Shown: piece after piece, positions 55,345 to 64,000 of the stretch
Layout: each line of letters begins with the position of its first letter
Numbering within the stretch: the first letter of the stretch is position 1
Source of the DNA: Odiellus spinosus
Taxonomy: Eukaryota > Arthropoda > Arachnida > Opiliones > Phalangiidae
Assembly: GCA_963920705.1 (NCBI GenBank)
Contig: OY987233.1
Coordinates: 124,001 to 188,000 of the forward strand
Direction of reading: 5' to 3'
DNA: 64,000 nt
The notes under the pieces: generated by a model
What the model saw: the letters and a program-made list of their open reading frames with translations, nothing else
Databases searched by the model: none
Told to the model about the DNA's origin: nothing
Translations under genes and position numbers: made by a program

Positions 55345-55980
55345 ACACTTGGAAAATTTGTGGATCTACACTTGGGAAATTTGTGGATCTACACTTGGGA
55401 AATTTGTGGATCTACACTTGGGAAAATTGTGGATCTACTCTTGGGAAATTTGTGGATCTACACTAGTAAAATTTGTGGATCTACACTTGGCAAATTTGTG
55501 GATCTACACTTTGCAAATTTGTGGATATACACTTGGGAAATTTGTGGATCTACACTTGGCAAATTTGTGGGTCTACACTTTGTAAATTTGTGGATCTACT
55601 CTTGCAAATTTGTGGATCTACACTTGGCAAATTTGTGGATCTACACTTTGCAAATTTGTGGATATACACTTGGGAAATTTGTGGATCTACACTTGGCAAA
55701 TTTGTGGGTCTACACTTTGTAAATTTGTGGATCTACACTTGGAAAATTTGTGGATCTACACTTGGGAAATTTGTGGATCTACACTTGGGAAATTTGTGGA
55801 TCTACACTTGGGAAAATTGTGGATCTACTCTTGGGAAATTTGTGGATCTACACTAGTAAAATTTGTGGATCTACACTTGGCAAATTTGTGGATCTACACT
55901 TTGCAAATTTGTGGATGTACACTTGGGAAATTTGTGGATCTACACTTGGCAAATTTGTGGGTCTACACTTTGTAAATTTG
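55345..55980 (+). repeat. 390-bp and 137-bp nested tandem duplications
   Basis: The series GGGAAAATTGTGG, CTACTCTTGGG, ACTAGTAAAA, CTTTGCAAATTTG, GGATATACAC, GGGTCTACACTTTG occurs from about 55345 and from 55735 (offset 390 bp, 17 monomers minus 1). Its last part is additionally doubled at 137 bp (six monomers minus 1; about 55473 and 55610). Confidence 0.84.
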
Positions 55981-57529
55981 TGGATCTACACTTGGGAAAT
56001 TTGTGGATCTACACTAGGGAAATTTGTGGATTTATACTTGGGAAATTTGGGGATTTATACTTGGGAAATTTGTGGATTTATACTTGGGAAATTTGTGGAT
56101 TTATAATTGGGAAATTTGTGGATTTATATTTGGGAAATTTGTGGATCTACACTTGGGAAATTTGTGGATCTACACTTGGGAAATTTGTGGATCTACACTT
56201 GGGAAATTTGTGGATCTACACTTGGGAAATTTGTGGATCTACACTTGGGAAATTTGTGGATCTACACTTGGGAAATTTGTGGATCTACTCTTGGGAAATT
56301 TGTGGATCTACACTAGGGAAATTTGTGGATCTACACTTGGGAAATTTGTGGATCTACACTTGGAAAATTTGTGGATCTACACTTGGGAAATTTGTGGATC
56401 TACACTTGCGAAATTTGTGGATCTACACTTGGGAAATTTGTGGATTTATACTTGGGAAATTTGTGGATTTATACTTGGGAAATTTGTGGATTTATTCTTG
56501 GGAAATTTGTGGATTTATACTTAGGAAATTTGTGGATTTATATTTGGGAAATTTGTGGATTTATACTTTGGAAATTTGTGGATCTACACTTGGGAAATTT
56601 GTGGTTCTACTCTTGCAAATTTGTGGATCTACACTTTGCAAATTTGTGGATATACACTTGGGAAATTTGTGGATCTACACTTGGCAAATTTGTGGGTCTA
56701 CACTTGGGAAATTTGTGGATCTATACTTGGGAAATTTTTGGATCTACACTTGGGAAATTTGGGGATCTACACTTGGGAAATTTGTGGATTTATACTTGGC
56801 AAATTTTGGGATTTATACTTGGGAAATTTGTGGATTTATACTTGGGAAATTTGTGGATTTATAATTGGGAAATTTGTGGATTTATAATTGGGATATTTGT
56901 GGATTAATATTTGGGAAATTTGTGGATCTACACTTGGCAAATTTGTGGATCTACACTTGGGAAATTTTTGGATCTACTCTTGCCAATTTGTGGATCTACA
57001 CTTGGCAAATTTGTGGATCTACACTTTGCAAATTTGTGGATATACACTTGGGAAATTTGTGGATCTACACTTGGCAAATTTGTGGGTCTACACTTTGCAA
57101 ATTTGTGGATCTAAACTTGGGAAATTTGTGGATCTACACTTGGGAAATTTTTGGATCTACACTTGGGAAATTTGTGGATCTACACTTGGGAAATTTGTGG
57201 ATTTATACTTGGGAAATTTGGGGATTTATACTTGGGAAATTTATGGATTTATAATTGGGAAATTTGTGGATTTATACTTGGGAAATTTGTGGATTTATAC
57301 TTGGAAAATTTGTGGATCTACACTTGGGAAATTTGTAGATCTACACTTGGGAAATTTGTGGATCTACACTTGGGAAATTTGTGGATTTATAATTGGGAAA
57401 TTTGTGGATTTATATTTGGGAAATTTGTGGATCTACACTTGGGAAATTTGTGGATCTACACTTGGGAAATTTGTGGATCTACATTTGGGAAATTTGTGGA
57501 TCTACACTTGGGAAATTTGTGGATCTACA

Positions 57530-58309
57530 CTTGCGAAATTTGTGGATCTACACTTGGGAAATTTGTGGATCTACACTTGGGAAATTTGTGGATTTATACT
57601 TGGGAAATTTGTGGATTTATACTTGGGAAATTTGTGGATTTATTCTTGGGAAATTTATGGATTTATACTTAGGAAATTTGTGGATTTATATTTGGGAAAT
57701 TTGTGGATTTATACTTGGGAAATTTGTGGATCTACACTTGGGAAATTTGTGGTTCTACTCTTGCAAATTTGTGGATCTACACTTTGCAGATTTGTGGATA
57801 TACACTTGGGAAATTTGTGGATCTACACTTGGCAAATTTGTGGGTCTACACTTTGCAAATTTGTGGATCTACACTTGGGAAATTTGTGGATCTACACTTG
57901 GGAAATTTTTGGATCTACACTTGCGAAATTTGTGGATCTACACTTGGGAAATTTGTGGATCTACACTTGGGAAATTTGTGGATTTATACTTGGGAAATTT
58001 GTGGATTTATACTTGGGAAATTTGTGGATTTATTCTTGGGAAATTTATGGATTTATACTTAGGAAATTTGGCGATTTATATTTGGGAAATTTGTGGATTT
58101 ATCCTTGGGAAATTTGTGGATCTACACTTGGGAAATTTGTGGTTCTACTCTTGCAAATTTGTGGATCTACACTTTGCAGATTTGTGGATATACACTTGGG
58201 AAATTTGTGGATCTACACTTGGCAAATTTGTGGGTCTACACTTTGCAAATTTGTGGATCTACACTTGGGAAATTTGTGGATCTACACTTGGGAAATTTGT
58301 GGATCTACA
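57530..58309 (+). repeat. 390-bp tandem duplication at 57.5 kb
   Basis: CTTGCGAAATTTG, a GATTTATAC run with GATTTATTC, AAATTTATGG, GTGGTTCTAC, the 21-bp CTTGCAAATTTG, CTTTGCAGATTTG and GGGTCTACAC occur from 57530 and again at 57920. CTTTGCAGATTTG (~57781 and ~58171) is private to the pair. The second copy has new changes, AAATTTGGCGATTT and GATTTATCC. The size equals that of the 55-kb pair but the content differs. Confidence 0.86.
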
Positions 58310-59259
58310 CTTGGGAAATTTGTGGATTTATACTTAGGAAATTTGTGGATTGACACTTGGCAAATTTATGGATCTACACTTGGTAAATTTGTGGATCTAC
58401 ACTTGGCAAATTTGTGGATCTACCTTGGCAAATTTGTGGATCTACACTTGGCAAATTTGTGGATCTACACTTGGGAAATTTGTGGATCTACACTTGGCAA
58501 ATTTGTTTATCTACACTTTGCAAATTTGTGGATCTACACTTGGGAAATTTGTGGATCTACACTTGGCAAATTTGTGGGTCTACACTTTGCAAATTTGTGG
58601 ATCTACAATTGGGGAATTTGTGGATCTACACTTGGGAAATTTGTGGTTCTACACTTGGGAAATTTGTGGGTCTACACTTTGCAAATTTGTGGATCTACAC
58701 TTGGGAAATTTTTGGATCTACACTTGGGAAATTTGTGGATCTACACTTGGGAAATTTGTGGATCTACACTTGGGAAATTTGTGGATCTACACTTGGGAAA
58801 TTTGTGGATCTATACAAAGCAAAATTTGGATTTATACTTGGAAAATTTGTGGATCTATTCTTGGAAAATTTGGGGATATATGCTTGGAAATTTGTTGATC
58901 TATACTTGGGAAATATGTGTATCTATACTTGGGATTTTTGTGGATCTACACTTGGCAAATTTGTGGATCTACACTTTGCAAATTTGTGGATCTACACTTG
59001 GCAAATTTGTGGATCTACACTTTGCAAATTTGTGGATCTACACTTGGGAAATTTGTGGATCTACACTTTGCAAATTTGTGGATCTACACTTGGGAAATTT
59101 GTGGATCTACACTTGGGAAATTGGTGGATCTACACTTGGGAAATTTGTGGATCTACGCTTGGAAATTTGTTGATCTATACTTGGGAAATATGTGTATCTA
59201 TACTTGGGATTTTTGTGGATCTACACTTGGCAAATTTGTGGATCTACACTTTGCAAATT

Positions 59260-61171
59260 TGTGGATCTACACTTGGGAAATTTGTGGATCTACACTTGCA
59301 AATTTGTGGATTTACACTGTGCAAATTTGTGGATCTACACTTGGAAAATTTGTGGATCTACACTTGGGAAATTTGTGGATCTACACTTGGGAAATTTGTG
59401 GATCTACACTTGGGAAAATTGTGGATCTACTCTTGGGAAATTTGTGGATCTACACTAGTAAAATTTGTGGATCTACACTTGGGAAATTTGTGGATCTACA
59501 CTAGTAAAATTTGTGGATCTACACTTGGGAAATTTGTGGATCTACACTTGGGAAATTTGTGGATATATACTTGTGAAATTTGTGGATTTATAATTGGCAA
59601 ATTTGTGGATTTATATTTGGGAAATTTGTGGATCTACACTTGGGAAATTTGTGGATCTACACTTGGGAAATTTGTGGATCTACACTTGGAAAATTTGTGG
59701 ATCTACACTTGGGAAATTTGTGGATTTATACTTGGAAATTTGTGGATTTATTCTTGGGAAATTTGTGGATTTATACTTATGAAATTTGTGGATTTATATT
59801 TTGGAAATTTGTGGATTTATACTTGGGAAATTTGTGGACTTATACTTGGGAAATTTGTGGATTTATACTTAGGAAATTTGTGGATTTACACTTGGCAAAT
59901 TTGTGGATCTACACTTGGCAAATTTGTGGATCTACACTTGGCAAATTTGTGGATCTACACTTGGCAAATTTGTGGATCTACTCTTGCAAATTTGTGGATC
60001 TACACTTGGCAAATTTGTGGATCTACACTTGGGAAATTTGTGGATCTACACTTGGCAAATTTGTGGGTCTACACTTTGTAAATTTGTGGATCTACACTTG
60101 GGAAATTTGTGGATCTACACTTAGGAAATTTTTGGATCTACACTTGGGAAATTTGTGGATCTACACTTGGAAAATTTGTGGATCTACACTTGGGAAATTT
60201 GTGGATCTACACTTGGGAAATTTGTGGATCTACACTTGGGAAAATTGTGGATCTACTCTTGGGAAATTTGTGGATCTACACTAGTAAAATTTGTGGATCT
60301 ACACTAGTAAAATTTGTGGATCTACACTTGGGAAATTTGTGGATCTACACTTGGAAAATTTGTTATTCTACACTTGGGAAATTTGTTTATTTATACTTGG
60401 GAAATTTGGGGATTTACACTTGGCAAATTTGTGGATCTACACTTGGCAAATTTGTGGATCTACACTTGGGAAATTTGTGGATCTACACTTGGGAAATTTG
60501 TGGATCTACTCTTGCAAATTTGTGGATCTACACTTGGCAAATTTGTGGATCTACACTTTGCAAATTTGTGGATATACACTTGGGAAATTTGTGGATCTAC
60601 ACTTGGCAAATTTGTGGGTCTACACTTTGTAAATTTGTGGATCTACACTTGGGAAATTTGTGGATCTACACTTGGGAAATTTGTGGATCTACACTTGGGA
60701 AAATTGTGGATCTACTCTTGGGAAATTTGTGGATCTACACTAGTAAAATTTGTGGATCTACACTTGGGAAATTTGTGGATCTACACTTGGGAAATTTGTT
60801 ATTCTACACTTGGGAAATTTGTTTATTTATACTTGGGAAATTTGGGGATTTACACTTGGCAAATTTGTGGATCTACACTTGGCAAATTTGTGGATCTACA
60901 CCTGGGAAATTTGTGGATCTACACTTGGGAAATTTGTGGATCTACTCTTGCAAATTTGTGGATCTACACTTGGCAAATTTGTGGATCTACACTTTGCAAA
61001 TTTGTGGATATACACTTGGGAAATTTGTGGATCTACACTTGGCAAATTTGTGGGTCTACACTTTGTAAATTTGTGGATCTACACTTGGAAAATTTGTGGA
61101 TCTACACTTGGGAAATTTGTGGATCTACACTTGGGAAATTTGTGGATCTAAACTTGGGAAAATTGTGGATC
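59260..61171 (+). repeat. ~1.9-kb group, copy 1, containing a 436-bp tandem pair
   Basis: From CTTGCAAATTTG and CACTGTGC through the ACTAGTAAAA pair, GGATATATACTTGTG, TATAATTGGC, TATTTTGGAAA, GACTTATAC and GGGTCTACACTTTG. It ends with a 436-bp tandem duplication (about 60300-60735 and 60736-61171; 19 monomers minus 1 bp). The group recurs at +2,938 bp, falling to +2,869 bp. Confidence 0.85.
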
Positions 61172-61589
61172 TACTCTTGGGAAATTTGTGGATCTACACA
61201 AGTAAAATTTGTGGATCTACACTTGGGAAATTTGTGGATCTACACTTGGCAAATTTGTGGATCTACACTTGGGAAATTTGTGGATCTACACTTGGCAAAT
61301 TTGTGGATCTACACTTCGCAAATTTGTGGATATACACTTGGGAAATTTGTGGATCTACACTTGGCAAATTTGTGGGTCTACACTTTGTAAATTTGTGGAT
61401 CTACACTTGGGAAATTTGTGGATCTACACTTGGGAAATTTTTGGATCTACACTTGGGAAATTTGTGGATCTACTCTTGGGAAATTTGTGGATCTACACTA
61501 GGGAAATTTGTGGATTTATACTTGGGAAATTTGGGGATTTATACTTGGGAAATTTGTGGATTTATACTTGGGAAATTTGTGGATTTATA

Positions 61590-62197
61590 ATTGGGAAATT
61601 TGTGGATCTACACTTGGGAAATTTGTAGATCTACACTTGGGAAATTTGTGGATCTACACTTGGGAAATTTTTGGATCTACACCTGGGAAATTTGTGGATC
61701 TAAACTTGGGAAATTTTTGGATCTACACTTGGGAAATTTTAGGATCTACACTAGGGAAATTTGTGGATCTACACTTGGGAAATATGTGGATCTACTCTTG
61801 GGAAATTTGTGGATCTACACTTGGGAAATTTGTGGATCTACACTTGGGAAATTTGTGGATCTATACAAAGGGAAATTTGTGGATCTATACAAAGGGAAAT
61901 TTGGATCTATACTTGGAAAATTTGTGGATTTATTCTTATAAAATTTGTGGGTATATGCTTGGAAATTTGTTGATCTATACTTGTTAAATATGTGTATCTA
62001 CACTTGGGAAATTTGTGGATCTACACTTGCGAAATTTGTGGATCTACACTTGGGAAATTTGCGGATTTATACTTGGGAAATTTGTGTATTTATACTTGGG
62101 AAATTTGTGGATTTATGCTTAGGAAATTTGTGGATTTATACTTAGGAAATTTGTGGATTTATATTTGGGAGATTTTTGGATTTATACTTGGGAAATT
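61590..62197 (+). repeat. Spacer with doubled CTATACAAAGGG cassette
   Basis: Lies between the two 1.9-kb groups. It contains AAATTTTAGGATC, ACACTAGGG, AAATATGTGG, two adjacent CTATACAAAGGG monomers (~61862 and 61885), GGGTATATGCTTGG (a one-base variant of the GGGGATATATGC cassette, ~61950), CTTGCG, AAATTTGCGG and GATTTATGC. Its closest match in order is the cassette group at 4.3-5.05 kb. Confidence 0.8.
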
Positions 62198-64000
62198 TGT
62201 GGATCTACACTTGGGAAATTTGTGGATCTACACTTGCAAATTTGTGGATTTACACTGTGCAAATTTGTGGATCTACACTTGGAAAATTTGTGGATCTACA
62301 CTTGGGAAATTTGTGGATCTACACTTGGGAAATTTGTGGATCTACACTTGGGAAAATTGTGGATCTACTCTTGGGAAATTTGTGGATCTACACTAGTAAA
62401 ATTTGTGGATCTACACTTGGGAAATTTGTGGATCTACACTAGTAAAATTTGTGGATCTACACTTGGGAAATTTGTGGATCTACACTTGGGAAATTTGTGG
62501 ATATATACTTGTGAAATTTGTGGATTTATAATTGGCAAATTTGTGGATTTATATTTGGGAAATTTGTGGATCTACACTTGGGAAATTTGTCGATCTACAC
62601 TTGGGAAATTTGTGGATCTACACTTGGAAAATTTGTGGATCTACACTTGGGAAATTTGTGGATTTATACTTGGAAATTTGTGGATTTATTCTTGGGAAAT
62701 TTGTGGATTTATACTTATGAAATTTGTGGATTTATATTTTGGAAATTTGTGGATTTATACTTGGGAAATTTGTGGACTTATACTTGGGAAATTTGTGGAT
62801 TTATACTTGGCAAATTTGTGGATCTACAGTTGGCAAATTTGTGGATCTACACTTGGCAAATTTGTGGATCTACACTTGGCAAATTTGTGGATCTACTCTT
62901 GCAAATTTGTGGATCTACACTTGGCAAATTTGTGGATCTACACTTGGGAAATTTGTGGATCTACACTTGGCAAATTTGTGGGTCTACACTTTGTAAATTT
63001 GTGGATCTACACTTGGGAAATTTGTGGATCTACACTTAGGAAATTTTTGGATCTACACTTGGGAAATTTGTGGATCTACACTTGGAAAATTTGTGGATCT
63101 ACACTTGGGAAATTTGTGGATCTACACTTGGGAAATTTGTGGATCTACACTTGGGAAAATTGTGGATCTACTCTTGGGAAATTTGTGGATCTACACTTGG
63201 GAAATTTGTGGATCTACACTTGGAAAATTTGTTATTCTACACTTGGGAAATTTGTTTATTTATACTTGGGAAATTTGGGGATTTACACTTGGCAAATTTG
63301 TGGATCTACACTTGGCAAATTTGTGGATCTACACTTGGGAAATTTGTGGATCTACACTTGGGAAATTTGTGGATCTACTCTTGCAAATTTGTGGATCTAC
63401 ACTTGGCAAATTTGTGGATCTACACTTTGCAAATTTGTGGATATACACTTGGGAAATTTGTGGATCTACACTTGGCAAATTTGTGGGTCTACACTTTGTA
63501 AATTTGTGGATCTACACTTGGGAAATTTGTGGATCTACACTTGGGAAATTTGTGGATCTACACTTGGGAAAATTGTGGATCTACTCTTGGGAAATTTGTG
63601 GATCTACACTAGTAAAATTTGTGGATCTACACTTGGGAAATTTGTGGATCTACACTTGGGAAATTTGTTATTCTACACTTGGGAAATTTGTTTATTTATA
63701 CTTGGGAAATTTGGGGATTTACACTTGGCAAATTTGTGGATCTACACTTGGCAAATTTGTGGATCTACACCTGGGAAATTTGTGGATCTACACTTGGGAA
63801 ATTTGTGGATCTACTCTTGCAAATTTGTGGATCTACACTTGGCAAATTTGTGGATCTACACTTTGCAAATTTGTGGATATACACTTGGGAAATTTGTGGA
63901 TCTACACTTGGCAAATTTGTGGGTCTACACTTTGTAAATTTGTGGATCTACACTTGGAAAATTTGTGGATCTACACTTGGGAAATTTGTGGATCTACACT
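62198..64000 (+). repeat. ~1.9-kb group, copy 2 (cut by window edge)
   Basis: Landmarks of 59260 onward reappear in order at +2,938 bp. Monomers missing near 63.0 and 63.2 kb, among them an ACTAGTAAAA monomer, lower the offset to 2,869 bp. It also has its own 436-bp tandem pair (the GGGTCTACACTTTG sites near 63486 and 63922 are 436 bp apart). It runs off the right edge. Confidence 0.84.

Larger units (their letters stand above)
1..64000 (+). repeat. 23-bp tandem satellite array filling the window
   Basis: Head-to-tail monomers of about 23 bp run without a break from end to end. Each starts AAATTTGTGG, continues ATCTACAC or ATTTATAC, and ends CTTGGG, CTTGGC, CTTGGT, CTTGTG, CTTGGA or CTTAGG. 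Length variants include 24 bp (AAATTTTGTGG), 22 bp (TTGGAAATTTG) and 21 bp (CTTGCAAATTTG). All copies point the same way. No unique DNA, transposon, inverted block or microsatellite interrupts the array, and neither edge is a boundary. A non-coding eukaryotic satellite is by far the best reading; the class (centromeric, pericentromeric, subtelomeric) cannot be decided from sequence alone. Confidence 0.98.
47041..64000 (+). repeat. Right satellite domain with ACTAGT and CTTGCAAA markers
   Basis: Defined by ACACTAGTAAAATTTG (about 47.94, 48.82, 49.78, 50.68, 52.21, 53.17, 53.97, 54.41, 55.03, 55.46, 55.85, 59.45, 59.50, 60.28, 60.30, 60.74, 62.39, 62.44, 63.61 kb), the 21-bp CTTGCAAATTTG monomer, CTTTGTTAATTTG, GGGTCTACACTTTG and TATTTTGGAAA. 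CTATACAAAGC/GGGGATATATGC cassettes lie near 47.57, 49.22, 50.82, 51.19, 52.36, 52.70 and 58.87 kb. No gene is seen. Confidence 0.9.

Noticed and set aside
56888-59173. A 761-codon open frame, the longest in the window, as a repeat protein gene.
   Set aside because: The open frame follows from a stop-free 23-bp unit; the other + frames here read the same peptide in shifted phase. It crosses several unrelated duplication blocks and frame-changing indels, and has no promoter or flanking gene structure.
12655-63250. Poly(A) signals, since TTTATT on the + strand reads AATAAA on the - strand.
   Set aside because: They are ordinary variants (GTTTATTTATAC, GATTTATTC) repeated with their blocks and attached to no gene.
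1-64000. CRISPR array, because of short regular direct repeats.
   Set aside because: Repeats are contiguous with no unique spacers, and no leader or cas genes are present.
1-64000. Coding on the - strand.
   Set aside because: CTA or TTA in each monomer gives a - strand stop about every 69 nt in every frame.
1-64000. Telomere repeat or subtelomeric telomere-like DNA.
   Set aside because: No TTAGGG, TTTAGGG, TTAGG or similar short G-rich unit in tandem; the monomer is 23 bp. Isolated CTTAGGAAA is only a point variant.
1-64000. Helically phased A-tract DNA from AAATTT in each monomer.
   Set aside because: 23 bp is about 2.2 helical turns, so the tracts do not fall on one face as they would at ~10.5 or 21 bp. 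Any net curvature would be weak.
1-64000. tRNA, rRNA or structured RNA genes.
   Set aside because: No cloverleaf, A/B box or rRNA-like stretch was seen. The only self-complementarity is the AAATTT and GATC within each monomer.

Overview
The whole window is one tandem satellite array. A monomer of about 23 bp (it begins AAATTTGTGG, its centre is ATCTACAC and it ends TTGGG, TTGGC or a close variant) repeats head to tail from the first base to the last, roughly 2,780 times. I see no unique stretch longer than a few monomers, no inverted monomers, no mobile element, no RNA gene and no gene I can support. Both ends lie inside the array, so the true array is longer than 64 kb. Consensus GC is about 39%, lower where AT-richer monomers cluster. 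This points to a eukaryotic chromosome, probably heterochromatin (centromeric, pericentromeric, subtelomeric or a B/sex-chromosome block). I cannot name the species, and nothing in the sequence proves a centromere.

The many long open frames on the + strand follow from the monomer sequence. The consensus has no TAA, TAG or TGA on the + strand in any frame. Because 23 is not a multiple of 3, all three + frames encode the same 23-residue peptide repeat in different phases. On the - strand nearly every monomer carries a stop, so nothing is open there. I annotate none of these frames as genes.

Layout: 1-5055 is an irregular mix with a ~1.17-kb tandem duplication and cassettes marked by CTATACAAAG. 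5056-8433 holds three copies of a 1,126-bp higher-order repeat (HOR). 8434-11379 holds two copies of a 1,473-bp HOR derived from it by loss of two monomers and gain of a 392-bp internal duplication. 11380-13610 is transitional, with a 992-bp offset duplication. 13611-29831 is a mosaic marked by GTCGATATACAC and TCTAGACTTGGGAC, with 829, 990, 1,612 and 2,510-bp periods. 29832-37990 has 1.73, 1.2 and 2,119-bp HORs. 37991-47040 has 1.75-1.84-kb duplications and reintroduces the GGGGATATATGC cassette last seen near 9.9 kb. 47041-64000 is marked by ACACTAGTAAAA and built largely from short-period duplications (137, 254, 390, 436 bp) inside larger 1.5-2.9-kb ones.

The array reads as nested duplications at several scales: monomer, blocks of 6-20 monomers, HORs of 36-109 monomers, and duplicated HOR groups. 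The most notable structure is that the two outer parts share specific cassettes that are absent from the ~10-41 kb middle. This suggests a younger middle expansion, long-range exchange, or an assembly join. Periods were taken from offsets between matching variants read by eye; block edges are good to about one or two monomers unless stated.
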